64,000 nt of DNA from Pictodentalium vernedei (taxonomy: Eukaryota; Mollusca; Scaphopoda; Dentaliida; Dentaliidae): NCBI GenBank assembly GCA_031216915.1, contig CM062296.1:454956287-455020286 (forward strand), in the 5' to 3' direction. Below are positions 1 to 11,479 of this stretch, in pieces. Position numbers and translations under genes: made by a program. Numbering within the stretch: position 1 is the stretch's first letter; each line of letters begins with the position of its first letter. The notes under the pieces are model-generated. The model was given only the letters and a program-made list of their open reading frames with translations. It was not told the DNA's origin and did no database searches.

Positions 1-58
1 GCATTCTGACTGGTGGATCTGAAGAAGAAATTTTTGAAGAAATTTCCTCATATTCAGT
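1..58. repeat. Fragment of Helitron-like tandem repeat family B
   Basis: The first bases carry the motif CTGGTGGATCTGAAGAAG followed by a T-rich stretch and TTCCTCATATT. The same motif recurs at 1525, 1676, 50183 and 52660. The window therefore opens inside, or at the edge of, a copy of this repeat. No coding function is visible. Confidence 0.6.
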
Positions 59-729
59 CCTTCAATTTTGAGGCGCTATGGCGCTTGCGCACCATGGCGC
101 ACGCAGATTTCCAAACCAGCGAGTGATCAAAAGCGCGCCTCGAAAATCCTGCTCAAGTGGGTGCGTTAATTTCATTCCAAAATTATCACACTGACCCGAC
201 ATCAAAGCATCACTAACTCTTTGAAGTTTCACGTTTTTTTGAAGATCAACTTAGATGTGCATGTAACTATACTAACACGTGAGTACAATGCATGTACGTA
301 TTATCTGCTCGTCAGATTCAGTCATCTGGTCATGACACAAGTTAAGTTCGCTTGTCGACTTTTGAATGAAGTGTTTCAGAGGCGTGACCAATCACCGTCA
401 ATGCCCTCTTGTCAGTTTTAGTTGAGTTGACTGTTGCAAAATCTGTTATGCAGAGAATGAACGAAAGCGTCGTAGGTGTGTCCAGTATGTCAATCAGAGT
501 GACATTTGGAAATTGGCAAGTTGACTTACAAGACACGCTTTTTGGGGGGGCCCGATACATCAAGAAAAATGTATTCTCCAATTATTGAAATGTATTATAC
601 GTTACAGGTAAAGTAAAATACATGCTCGAAAATAAGACAAGTCCATCATAAAAAGATGTAAAATGGACAGAACTTGACTTGACCAACACCGAGTTGCCTC
701 CATCACTTGTAACCATTTAATCCATTCAG
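59..729. other. Non-coding stretch, no gene seen
   Basis: Short unconvincing reading frames only. A small GCGC-rich self-complementary patch lies at about 72-106. A run of eight G lies at 543-550. Nothing else is recognised. Confidence 0.5.
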
Positions 730-1005
730 TTGAATTTCATTAGCGTGGTTTTCAACCCGGTGAAAAACAGCTTGATTGTTATGGGTGAAAGGTTTGATGC
801 TTTATATTTATTTAAAGAGCTGACAGAATTGGGAAATTTTAAAGTCTTTCTCGATTCACACGGACAAGTTGGTGATATGAGACTGGGAAATAAACGTGAT
901 CTGTGCAGGTCCCACTTCGTTTTTAAACCAATAGAACGGTACGTTACTGCAGTGTTGCTCAATAACCTAAATTTAGCACGGGATCCCTGCACTTTTATTG
1001 ACTGA
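730..1005 (+). CDS. Candidate host exon or exon fragment, function not established
   Basis: An open stretch follows an AG that could be a splice acceptor (ATCCATTCAG ending at 729). The first 60 or so residues look protein-like: alternating hydrophobic strands, with the motif GNFKVFLDSHGQVGDMRLGN near residues 35-54. This is loosely reminiscent of the repeated beta-rich segments of VPS13/chorein-type lipid-transfer proteins, but the likeness is weak and from memory. Codons after about 905 look less protein-like, so a real exon would probably end there, yet no good GTRAGT donor is seen. No neighbouring exon was found. It could be a chance open frame. Confidence 0.18.
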   Translation: MNFISVVFNPVKNSLIVMGERFDALYLFKELTELGNFKVFLDSHGQVGDMRLGNKRDLCRSHFVFKPIERYVTAVLLNNLNLARDPCTFID

Positions 1006-1404
1006 AGCATTTCATTGGTTCTATTCGCGAACTGCGTCACGTCAATACTATTTTTGTGTTGTCAGTCACTGACACAAGTGGGGGTTTTCCGAAGTGGAAG
1101 TTATGTAAAATATTGACAGTTTTAACAGGAATTGAACAGTTTTTCATTCTAAAACGAACTGACTTTCAAAATAATGTTGAATAATCCCAAACAAAATTTG
1201 ATTTATATTTCATTTATGACCTGAAAGTACATAATTACTGGGGGCAAGTGGAATTTTACAACTCAGTTGCCCTGGGCAAGTGAGTCTCGAAAAAATGTGT
1301 ACAAGCCTGATGTTGCGCGCCCCACAAAAAGTGCGCGCCTGAATCCCAAAAGCAGCGAGCAACTAAATGCGCACCTGGGTTTTTCAAAATCGAAGGACTG
1401 CATA
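1006..1404. other. Non-coding stretch, no gene seen
   Basis: AT-rich sequence without a convincing reading frame. A GCGC-containing stretch at about 1312-1350 leads into the tandem repeat that follows. Confidence 0.5.
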
Positions 1405-2509
1405 TTGCACCAAGTTAAAATTTGGGCTTCCAGAGCGAGCCAAAATATTAACCTACGGACCCAATTTGAACAAACTTGAATCTCACCACCCTAGAGATGA
1501 GGTATAACAAATATGAAAGCATTTTGACTGGTGGATCTGAAGAAGAGGATTTTTAAAAATTATCCCCCATATTGCACATACAGGAAGCCCAAATATTAAA
1601 TTTGGGACTTGGTTTGAACAATCTTGAATCTGACCCTCATAACAATGATGTATACCAAACATTAAAAGATTCTGATTGGTGGTTCTGAAGAAGATGATTT
1701 TTAAAGAATTTTCCCCATATTGCCCTAAGTTAAAACTTTGTCTCCTATATTGAGCCCAAATATGAACCAATGGGCTTCATTTTAACGAACTTGTATTGGA
1801 CCCCACTATGGATGCAGTATACCAAATATTAAAAGATTCTGACCATTGGTTCTGGAGAACAGATTTTTACAATTTTTTGCAAATATGCAGACTCAGCATT
1901 TTTTTCAATGCACACTACAGAACACCCTTGCATAACAGATGGCAATTTTTTTTACCATTCACTTCTACTCGTCCTAAGGATGCTTCATACCAAATAACAG
2001 TTCTCTGCTCTGTGTGGTTTGTGAAATATGGGCGTTTGAAAATATTTCTATTTTTAGCTCCTAGGGTTCCCATGGGGATGCAGGAACTTTTTTTTTTTTG
2101 CATGAGTCAAGTACTTATGTACCAATAATACCACATACCAAATTTTGTTCAAATCGGACCAGTTCAGAAAAATAGAAATTTTGGGCAGGGCCAAAAATCT
2201 TACCCCTCCCATTACAAGACTCACGAACTTCGTTTGAACAATTTGATTCTACACCTCAAAAGGAAGCTCCTTAACAAGTATTAAGTCATTGTACCCACTG
2301 GTTCATGAGAAGAAGATTTTATTTAAAAATATTTTGGAGCATTTCCCCCACCCACTCCCTATGGGGCTGGGCATGTTCGGGACCATCACTCACACAAACT
2401 TTCACTTGGATTGGCCCAGTGGTTTTGGAGAAGACCAAAACATGGTGCTGAAGGACGACGGATGGAGAGCAATGAGATTAGATCAGCTTGACTTGGTCAA
2501 GGTGAGCAA
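1405..2509 (+). repeat. Helitron-like (family B) tandem repeat copy
   Basis: Three or more degenerate units of roughly 150-190 bp recur, each with 'accaaatattaaaagattc', a 'ggtggatctgaagaag' block and 'cccaaatatgaaccc'. They are followed by the family's distal part (CTCCTAGGGTTCCCATGGGG near 2057, also at 52425). The copy ends near 2509 in a short hairpin, CTTGAC-ttg-GTCAAG at 2487-2501, then GTGAGCAAA. This resembles the CCTGAC...GTCAGGTGAGCTAA end of the copy at 49.7-53.2 kb. The hairpin followed by a CTAA-like end suggests a non-autonomous Helitron/Helentron, but no Rep/helicase is encoded. Confidence 0.55.
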
Positions 2510-2659
2510 AAAACAGTATCAAAGGTGAATTGGCTAATTTTAAATCTTTTTAGCTGTTGTGAGCTTTGAAAGTGAGTCTGTTTGGAACTTTGCAATTTTG
2601 GTTAGCCCTTTCTGTGATGAAGATTTCACAACTAATAAGCTTTTAAAAGTTATTGTAAA

Positions 2660-2890
2660 AGTTTCCTTCGATTAACTGGTAGAGTGCTGGAAACCCAATA
2701 GTATTTGGACTTGATTCTGAAGTGCAGGTATTCTGAAGAACTTGAAGACTTCAAATTCAGTGGCTGTGCTTCAAATCATTTCTGAAGTGATATTATTTAG
2801 TCTGTTAAGATTTGTCTTGTCATAATTTATAGGAAAGTGCCTGTGGGTACTCTCCTATAAACTCTGACAGCAAAGACATGTGAACAAATT
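2660..2890 (+). repeat. Dispersed repeat, partner of 49405-49615
   Basis: Starts TTAACTGGTAGAGTGCTGGAA and matches the stretch at 49405-49615 along its length with scattered changes. The ends include a small hairpin around the paired GAGAGTGCC / GGCACT-type blocks. The class is not recognised. A SINE-like or MITE-like repeat is possible. Confidence 0.5.
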
Positions 2891-3373
2891 TGGGTGGCCA
2901 AAAATAATTTAGCACTCTATCAGTTAAAATGCCCAAGTTTCAGGTTCATTTTAAACAAGATATAACAGATCTATGGATAAGAAGCTGAATAACTTGCATT
3001 TTAATACTTTTGGTCTGACTGGACCACTTTGGACTTGTCCAGGCTTGTGTACTACAGTTGTGGGCTGGACCACTTTCTCAGTGGACTGAACCACCATTGA
3101 CAATCCGGTCCAGTCTGCATCACTAAATTGTAGTCCAATGAATATTCCTGTTAACAGATTATATTTGCCTAGCAAAGAGACTGTCCAGTTGTTTTTGTTA
3201 TTTACTCCTGTACAGGCCTGTCAATTTGAGGCAAATGACCCCTTGGGTCATGTGGAGGTCACCTAAAATGAAAAAACATGCAAACGAAAAATGGGCCGGG
3301 CCAAATTGATGCCAGGTTACGAAACATTTTTCACCAAATTGAATAATCTACATGTAATACAAATGAATGGTGG
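2891..3373. other. Non-coding stretch, no gene seen
   Basis: Contains several short GGTCCAG/CTGGACC-type blocks at 3010-3120 that are partly self-complementary. No coding signal. Confidence 0.5.
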
Positions 3374-3524
3374 AATGATGTTGAGCATCAACCAGTCATC
3401 AGCTGAACAGGTGTTTGCATCTGTCTGCAGTATACTAGCTGCTCTGTTGGCCAATTCCAGCTATACTTCAGACAGATGCAAAGTTTAGGCTATGCTGATG
3501 ATTGGTTGATGCTCAACATCATTT
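3374..3524. repeat. Long imperfect hairpin (foldback), arms about 65 bp
   Basis: The left arm begins AATGATGTTGAGCATCAACC and the right arm ends GGTTGATGCTCAACATCATT, its reverse complement. The outer 20 or so bases pair almost perfectly and the inner part pairs with gaps (TTTGCATCTGTCTG against CAGACAGATGCAAA). Centre near 3449. No other copy was noticed in the window. Confidence 0.8.
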
Positions 3525-5388
3525 TAAACACTTGATCATCTCAAGATGTAACATAGGTACAAAATCAGGAAAATGCAATAATTCATATGTCTCTGCCATA
3601 AATAGTGATTATGGATGCCATACTGACTTTTGTTGCCACACAGCCTCAGGACTGTTCCTGAGGATTCATATCAATTCATCAAGATATTACGGATAGGTAC
3701 AAGAACTTGGCTATGATACACCAGTTCATATATCAGCATAGTTGCAATACATATATATTTAGGCTATGCAGTGTGTTACCTGAACTAAGAACAACTGACT
3801 GAACGATAAGTTACCAAAGTTCTGACCATGTGAACGATAACTGGGTTACACATAATTATGACAACAGCAGGTCAAATAGCAACCCTTGCTTGTTCCTTTG
3901 TTTCTGTTTTCCACTCAAATTATATGGTTATTTTGAGTCAAGGTGTGCTTCTCTCATATGGTGTTTTGCCCTGCAAATATGTGCTATATACAAGCATTTG
4001 GGAAAAGAAAAGTACATTTTTTTATCTTTATTTTGAGAAGAATGAAGAGGTTAAAATATTCTTGCACTCAGTGTATTCTGAGAATAATTGGGCCTTGAGG
4101 TACACATGAGGCTGATCTATTAATATATTGATATAAAATGATGTCAGTTTGAAGAATATTTTTTTAATGATTTTTTTACTATGATTTATTGTAATGAGTG
4201 AAATGGTGAAAATGTCTCAGGATTTTTTTTTTACTCAAAAAACACCATGGGTTAAATGAAATACTGTGAGGTCAGAGAAAAAAAAACAGTGAATTTAAAA
4301 AAAATGTTTGGAATCAATTTGGTAGTATTTTATTTTGAAATTAAATCCCAAATTACAGATATTGTGATCAACTTTGGTATCTCTTTAGGTTATGAACCAC
4401 TAAATAAATGAACATGTGACTTGGAGCATTTGACACCCAAAGTTGTGAGTAGGAATAGGGCTGATCAGCTGATTGGTTAAATATATTTTGACTTTTAAAC
4501 CATTAATTAAAATTTTGATTTGTCCACCTTTGAAAGGATTAATAAGTTTGTTTGTAATTGGTGCCGGAATGTGTGAGAATCTCTCAAAAACACGAGGCAT
4601 GGAAAAAAAAAAGTGTGAAGTTCATTCAGTGCAAGACCATACGGTAGTTGTGAAAATTCGAAATTTAAACTGAAATTTCATGTGGCAACATATATTTTTT
4701 TCCAGTTTAATTTTTTTAAGAGATGATGAACTTTGTGGATGCATAGGTATTTTTTTTCAAAACAACTTGGTGTGTTGTACAGAGAGTTAGCACTGTGGTC
4801 AATGGGATTTATTTAGGCATTCATAACTTAAAAACTGAATCTTAATTTATATGGAAGGTGGATGGTGAAATAATCTCCTTAACTTGAGCTAAGGGATTTA
4901 ACAAAAGCCATTAAAATTAAAAAACAAATTTTCAAAAGCATCATTACCTCCCTTGATGTGCAAATCAATTCACCAATGAATCAACTGATTGAAGCCATCA
5001 GAAAGAATTGCAGCAGTGCCCAGTCAACTCAATAGCCATTTTGTTTGAGAAATATATCCAATTAACAGAGGTACTTAATTAATTGAAATTCGGTTATTTT
5101 CTTCTGTTTTTGTAATTACCTGGACATTTATTCCATTATATCTTGTGTGACAGAACTCATAGAGATCCAATACACAAAATATTAAATTAAAAACACCTTG
5201 TTCAGATTTCTGAGGTCAAATAGGTCCCAAAACGTGGGGGAATTCAGTGTTTGTCAGATTAATTTTTCATTAACTCACAAGATGTTTTATTTAATCAAAA
5301 GGAGTATAGGAGTTCACTTTATAACCTACATGCAATTAACAGGTCAAATTTGTAAGCAGACTGCATTATATAATTCATTTTACTGACT
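3525..5388. other. AT-rich non-coding stretch, no gene seen
   Basis: Only short frames with no family resemblance. Many A and T homopolymers. Repeat-like phrases such as 'ccattatatcttgtgtgacag' at 5133 recur at 10775 and 36598 in variant form. Confidence 0.5.
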
Positions 5389-5530
5389 CCTGGTTGGAGT
5401 GGTTAGAGCATTGAACTTCAAATTGAAAGGTCGACAGTTCGATCCTGACCATCAGTTACTGTGCCCTTGGGCAAGAAACTTAATCTGATTGCTCCTATGG
5501 GGGCACAGTGGTTTTGATGCTGGCCAAAAA
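5389..5530 (+). mobile_element. tRNA-headed SINE, truncated
   Basis: A tRNA-like head of about 67 bp has a plausible pol III A box (GTGGTTAGAGC, about 5399-5409) and a B box AGTTCGATCC (5436-5445) at tRNA-like spacing. It is followed after a few bases by GTGCCCTTGGGCAAG...CTTAAT (5461-5482), a SINE central domain. The same domain occurs downstream of the 5S-like head at 14098-14120. The 3' tail seen in the other SINEs here is missing or degraded. Confidence 0.75.
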
Positions 5531-7010
5531 AGTTTTCCATATTTACTTAGCATTTTTTCAGACCTAAGATTATTACACTTTTGCAGATATGTGCATCTCA
5601 AAGAAAGGGTTCGTAAGCCTTATAATAATAAATGTAGGACATTCAAGGACTTCTGGGAAACCTTTACGAGCACTTTTCAAGACCTTTTCCTTTAGAGCCT
5701 ATAATAAAATAAAAACTTGTAAGCATTATTAGCACCTTATTTTCGGCACATTGTGATTTGAATATCATGCTATTTTTATAGCAATAATGCATCATTCAGT
5801 CGTAATTTCGCCCACCAAACGTCAGTCGGTCATAATTCACCCACTGAAAATGTTAATGCGATGCTCCTCACAAAAAATATTAACATCCAATGTCTCATGT
5901 ATGCCTGTGATAAAATAGTTATACAAATTACACACCTGCAGGCCTGGCATTCTTTAGGAGTGCAGGAGTGCTGCACACCTACTACACTCCTAGAAAAAAT
6001 TGAGGAGGGCAATTTTTTGCACCCATTGATTTTCTGGAATGCCAGACCTGTTTGGGAATGCATTTAAAATCTATTATCATTTTGTCTCCTGAGTTCCAAT
6101 GTGTTCTCTGTGCCTACTTGACGATTTGTCAATGTTGCATTGATTCGCAATAATTCATGACCCATTCTGTGCCACAATTTGAGTGTAGAAGACAGTCATG
6201 TTAGAATTGAATGCAACATTTTGAATAATGAGAAGAATTGTGTGCCAATTTTTCCACTATGTTACTAAATGTAGCACAATTTTTCAGTCACAATATTAAT
6301 ACCTTGAAGAAAATATAACCAAAATAGCATACAAGTTTTTGCATTGAAAATTTCAGGTGCAATTGCACTCCCAAGCCATCTGAGGAGGGCAAGTGTTTAG
6401 CACTCCTTGATTTTCTAGATTACCAGGCCTGAACCTATCTTACAAGTTGAATATATAAGGAAAATGTGCATGACAGAGATTTTCATCACTTAACTTCCGA
6501 ACAATAATTCTTAAAATATTGCGTCATTAGTGTGTTTGTCTTGTGATATATGCCACAACATTTAAAAAATATCCTGCTGATGCTATAGGAACAGAGCTTT
6601 CATAAGATGCAAGTATGGCATTATTAACAAAAGAATATACACCTTGATGTAGACTGTACTTTACTAAAATCTCTGATATTTACATACACGATTATTTCTC
6701 TGCTTTGAGATTAATTCAAACCAAGCACAACAGTACAGTGGAGCCAAATTAACCCTTTACCAAACCAATGGGCCACATCTGCCTATGTATTTTTCAAATT
6801 TAGCAGTTGAAAAAAAGATATTTTTCAAAAAGTTTTTAAAAAAACAATATCATGTAACCCTTCATAGGAACAAGCTCAATGAGCTCATTCCAATGAGGGG
6901 TCAAATGATATGGTTTCATTGACATTTTTTTAAAGATTTTAAAAAACAATAATTAAAAAAATAAAGTTTGATATCCTGTGTGTTGTGTAAAGGGTTAAAT
7001 ACAGAATATA
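5531..7010. other. Non-coding stretch with a small foldback repeat
   Basis: No gene. A small MITE-like foldback lies at 5939-6050, with outer arms CAGGCCTGGCATTCT and GGAATGCCAGACCTG. A second, degenerate relative follows at about 6355-6431, sharing GAGGAGGGCAA, the GCACTCC-type block and TTGATTTTCTRG. The rest is AT-rich without signal. Confidence 0.5.
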
Positions 7011-7210
7011 CCCATAGTAGCTTGGTGTACCAAATGTTCACCACGAGTGGTGAAGTTGTGTTAACCGCGAGCCTTCCCAAAGTAGCTTGGTGTACCAAAT
7101 GCTCACCACGAGTCGTGAAGTGGTGTTAACCGCAAGCCTTCGGCATGCAGTTAACACCACTTTGCCACGAGTGGTGAACATATGGTACACCAAGCTACTT
7201 TGGGTATATT
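7011..7210. repeat. Compound repeat: two direct copies plus one inverted copy
   Basis: A unit of about 65 bp beginning TAGCTTGGTGTACCAAATG occurs at about 7016-7078 and again at 7084-7143. An inverted copy spans about 7148-7206 and ends CATATGGTACACCAAGCTAC. Each unit also contains a small palindrome, CACCACGAGTGGTG. The whole can fold as a large hairpin using either direct copy. Confidence 0.8.
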
Positions 7211-7790
7211 TTATTTATACCATGATCATCAGATTAATAAGAGTTTAAATGTTAAATAGATCAATATTCACACCTGCGAGTCTGTTTTTGTTTACATGAG
7301 CACTGGTGGGTGGTACTTCCACTGGCAATTTTATCGGCAAAACGAAATAAAAAACGAAACTGCAAATTACGGGGCCTTTTTCCTTTTAATAACATAACAT
7401 ACTATTTTGAGTTGTGGATGCTTTATTAGCGTGGAACAACATGTGTTTGTTAATTTTTGGTACATTATGAGGTAAACTTATTTAAAAATGTAAAAAATAA
7501 TTGCGTATCTCATCTCATTATTCACAAGGCGACGAGTGATAAATTTAGACAAGTTTGCTTGCAAGGCGAGGTCACCAAAGGTCAACTTGGATGTAGTTCC
7601 ACTGTAGGTGTAAATTTTGACTACTGAAATCCCATTGCTGGCATGTTCACCACGGTTGGTGTGTAAAGTTAAAATTTATGTCATAGGTTTTTTATATATA
7701 GTAGAATAGGTAATCATGGTATAAATGGATATCTCTTAACCCTCTACATTCTGATGTCAAAATACTGAAATTTCAAGAAGCAAATCTTAG
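7211..7790. other. Non-coding stretch, no gene seen
   Basis: AT-rich sequence without recognisable features. Confidence 0.45.
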
Positions 7791-7873
7791 CCATAATGCA
7801 ACTGAGAATTTAACCAATTCAGTCCTGTCTATCAAACAAGACTGAATTGGTTGAATATATAGTTGCATTATGG
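7791..7873. repeat. Hairpin with arms of about 35 bp
   Basis: CCATAATGCAACT at the left end and AGTTGCATTATGG at the right end are reverse complements. Inner blocks AACCAATTCAGTC and GACTGAATTGGTT also pair. Centre near 7832. Single copy in the window. Confidence 0.75.
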
Positions 7874-9253
7874 GGAAATTTGAAGACTGAAATTTACATA
7901 CTTGGATCTCAGTGTACAGAGGATCAACTGTTAACCCTTTTACCTAATGAAAGGACCGCATCCTCCTGCATTATTGGGAAACTGACCAGTTGACATTTCT
8001 CTTTTTTAAAGTTTCAACAAAACTATATCATGCAAATGCCTCCCTGGCAGGAGCTCATCGAGTTTGCTCTGCTGGTGGGTTGCATGATAATTATGAGTTT
8101 GTTGAAATGTTTTGAAACATTTGGAAAAAAAATAATTACTACAACAAATTTTGATTATGTTTGCATTGGGTAAATAGTTAACTGAATATAACTTCAAATT
8201 GCCAGCCCATTCACCATGCAGTACTGCCACTGTGGACTGGACACTTTCCATGGGTGAGCAATAATTTCCATGGATGCAATAATATTAGATTCCAAATACT
8301 AATTTTCAGAATAATCATCAAAAATTTAATTTATGGAGCACAAGGTACAATCTAGTGCTTCATTAATTAAAATTTTGCTGATTATGATTTTTAGTACCAT
8401 TGTAAATGCATGTGTGGACATCACTGCCCATGCATGGATTACGACCAGTAAATGGCAACTGTACTGTACATTGAGCACAAATTTGACATGTTAATTGCAC
8501 ATGGTTTGTAGAACAAACTCCTGTTAATTAAATAAAACATAGATGTAATATGTCATGAAATTACTCTGGAAATCACCAGATTCCCAATGTCAAAAGACCT
8601 ATGTGAGTCCGCACATCCAGTGCAGGCATTTAATCTTTTGTGTCCAGTTTGATACAGCTCAAGCTCTCTCAAACATGACATAATAAAATAAATGCTCAGT
8701 TTATCTCTAGAAAACAGGAAAGTGACCAAATTTCTGTTAATTGAATACTCCTGTTAACTGAATACTGTTCAATGGAAAAGAGGCTATTCAACTGAAAGGA
8801 TTTCACTGTACCTGAATTTAGACTAGACAGCAGACACCAAACGTCATTTTACATAAAGATTGCTTTAAAAATTCTAATTTCCTATAATGTTGAACCAAAA
8901 AATGATACACACCTGACACTCTTCTAAAATATTGACCAGTAGAGAGACTAACTACTCACCTATGTTAAATAATAACAAGGGAATAATTATAATATCGGGG
9001 TTTCAGTGAATGTACAATGATTCAGTGGAACCCACTTCATTGTATCTTGTAACTAAATAAACCTGTCAACATTGTGTAACATACAAACACCAAACCATTT
9101 ACCATATCTTTAGTGTAAATTTGACCTGTTAATTGCATTGGTCATAAGCTCCTATTAATTGCAAAAAAAAACCCTTGAAATCTGTCAAAAGTGTTACTCA
9201 ACAAACACTATAGTCTGAATGCCCCACATGCATTGACATTTTTGTCCTTAATA
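7874..9253. other. Non-coding stretch, no gene seen
   Basis: AT-rich. At 8640-8800 there is a phrase related to 10800-10910 ('aataaatgctcag', then 'gtgaccaaatt' and 'ttaattgaata'), so part is dispersed repeat. No convincing coding frame. Confidence 0.45.
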
Positions 9254-10749
9254 TACTACTCAAAGTTTGCTAAGCACCACATATTTGACACATCATTGTG
9301 AAATTTTCTTGTGACACATTTGTGATATTTTTGGTGGATATGATTGAGGAATGTATTGAGATGATCCCCAGTGTTTACATTAACTCTCTTGACAGGCTGT
9401 CTTTTCGTGACAGTCATGGAAAGCATGTGCCCCTCGATTTCCATGATGTGTTCGTGTACTGTCTACATGTACATAAGATGTGTAGGGTATTCAGTCTTCA
9501 TTTCAACACAAACCCTTGTGATTTAATGATTGAATATGGCGAATGCAAATATAAGAAGACATATGTCTGAAGCAGAAATTTGATGGGCTGTAGGGATGGT
9601 GGAATGCAGAGTCTTGGCAAGATTTCAGCAGTTTGGCACACCAGTCAGATGACATGGTGGTGACAGGGCAACATCCGCAGCAGAAGACAGGTTTTGGATC
9701 ATTCAGGCCTGTAGGAACCCATTTGACACAGCAACCCAGCTTTGCAGTGACCTTCAGAATGCATCCGGGGTAAATGTTTCGATACAGACTATCCGGGCAA
9801 TGTTGTCTCTAATCGAGAAGACCATGTATTCGCATTCAGCTGTCCCAGAACCACTGCCAGGCACAATATGAATGGGCCATGGATCACACTGGATGGACCA
9901 GAGAAGATTGACGACCTATCCTTTTTACAGATGAGTCAAGGTACCCCCTAGATAACACAGATAGGTGTTCTAGGGTATGGAGAAGACCAAGAGAGCGATT
10001 CCATGCAGCCAACATTGCTGAGTATGACCGCTATGGTGGAGGTTCAATAATGGTTTGTGGCAGGATAAGCTGAGATGGACATACAGAACTCTGTATCCTT
10101 GACCGTAGTACATTGACTGCACAGCAGTATATTGATGAGATCCTGGATGCCCACGTCAGATTGTATGCAGGTGCAGTGGGTGATAGATTCATTCTGATGG
10201 ACGATAATGCCTGTCCGCATGTAGCCCATGCTGTCCAGGAGTACCGACAGAGGGAGGGGATTGAGCATATGGACTGGCCAGCAAGATCCCATGAATCGAA
10301 CATGTCTGGAATGAGTTGCAGCTTGCAATTTCAGTCCGCCCAGTCCAACCAAGAAGTGTCCAGAAGCTTGGTGCCATGCTGGTCCAAGAATGGAATGTTA
10401 CATCCCACAAAGGACCAACTGGAACCTGACTGGGAGCATGAGAAGGCATTGTCAAGCTGTAATTAACAATAATGGGCCTCATACTCAATATTGAACCCAT
10501 ATCAGTTCGCTCTGTCAACTTTTTGGCAAATTTGAAAAATTTCCTCTTTAACCAATAATATCCATTTTCCATGGTTATCGTATTCAAAAGCTAAAAAATA
10601 ATGTCAAACAGAAACAAAATCTTAATTTCTGTGCTTAAATCATTAAAGATATAATTAAATATAAAATATATATACTTTTCATAATATTTCAACGAAAACG
10701 TAAAATAGGTAGTTGGATATACTTGGTGCTTAGCAAACTTTGAGTAGTA
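9254..10749 (+). mobile_element. Tc1/mariner DNA transposon, degenerate copy
   Basis: Terminal inverted repeats of about 24 bp are nearly perfect: CTACTCAAAGTTTGCTAAGC begins at 9256 and its reverse complement ends at 10747. Both are bordered by TA (9254-9255 and 10748-10749), the expected target duplication of the family. Length between the TAs is 1492 bp, within the usual range. The only gene inside is a decayed transposase. Confidence 0.9.
9563..10494 (+). pseudogene. Tc1-like transposase, broken
   Basis: A DDE transposase that would cut and paste its own element. The start chosen is the ATG at 9563 (MSEAEI). Recognisable blocks in order are ARFQQFGTP, TATQLCSDLQNASG, FTDESRY-type (first catalytic Asp, near 9930), GGGSIMV (near 10035), FILMDDNACPHV (second catalytic Asp, near 10200) and IEHVWNELQ (third acidic residue, near 10297). 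The C-terminus ends near 10494 after a PHTQY-like tail. Defects: part of the N-terminal helix-turn-helix region is missing, many in-frame stops lie between 9600 and 10190, and a small deletion just before IEHVW shifts the frame. Family assignment is firm. It is certainly inactive. Confidence 0.9.
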
Positions 10750-10763
10750 AACATTCAATATAG

Positions 10764-10836
10764 GCATTTACTCTATTATATCTTGTTTGACAGTGCTCTA
10801 TGAGCTCTGTCAAACAAGATATGACAGAATAAATGC
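10764..10836. repeat. Hairpin with arms of about 33 bp
   Basis: GCATTTACTCTATTATATCT on the left pairs with AGATATGACAGAATAAATGC on the right, and the inner CTTGTTTGACAG pairs with CTGTCAAACAAG. It lies just outside the Tc1 element. Related half-arms occur at 5125-5165, 8660-8700 and 36595-36620, so this is a foldback version of a dispersed sequence. Confidence 0.75.
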
Positions 10837-10958
10837 TCAGATCATAGGAAAATGACCTAATTCATATTAATTGAATATTTTTCTCTTGTAAAGTGGCTGT
10901 TCAATTTACAGTGTTCCATAGTAAACCACAGATGCGATTTCCCAGATGGGCCTGTCCA

Positions 10959-11345
10959 TACCCCCACTGCCATGATTATTCTAAGACAAAAAGGGGCATA
11001 ATTCTAGCAAAAAAAAGTCTGATTGAAATTATAATCGCTGGAGCACAAGTTCCCATGGTAGTGAACATCCATACCAAGTTTCAAAGGAATCAGACAAAAT
11101 TCTAGGCCTCATTTTTCGAGTCAAAAAAGGGTATGTTTCTGGAAGAAATAATCCAACCGAACTATAATCGCAGGTTCACATGGTGGTGAACATTCATACC
11201 AAGTTTCAAGAAAATTGGTCCAAAAATGTCTGAGAAAATCTCTGGGCAAAATCATGTCTATGGACGGATGGACAGATGGATGGATGAACAAGGTGATTCC
11301 TGTATGACGCTCCCAACCCATAACTCATTGCTGGGGGTATAATAA
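10959..11345. repeat. Short non-autonomous element with two internal tandem units
   Basis: The ends are short inverted repeats: TACCCCCACTGCCA-type at 10959 and TGCTGGGGGTAT at 11329. Inside are two related units of about 130 bp, each with 'catggtagtgaacatccataccaagtttca'-type wording, followed by a GGATGGACAGATGGAT microsatellite. No protein is encoded. The class is unresolved: MITE or Helitron-like. Confidence 0.5.
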
Positions 11346-11479
11346 TGGTAATGTTTTAGTAATGTTCTAAAATATAACTGTCTGAAACTGATAGGAATTG
11401 AAGTTGGTTTCACAATCGAGTGATCAATTTAAGTAGAGACTCTAAAAAACCTGTTATCGCTCCTCTGGACCTGCATATA

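Noticed and set aside
5389..5455. tRNA gene
   Set aside because: A and B boxes are present, but a cloverleaf with a proper anticodon stem and acceptor is not convincing and SINE sequence follows.
7011..7210. CRISPR-like repeat array
   Set aside because: Only two direct units plus one inverted unit, no spacers of constant size, and a eukaryotic context.
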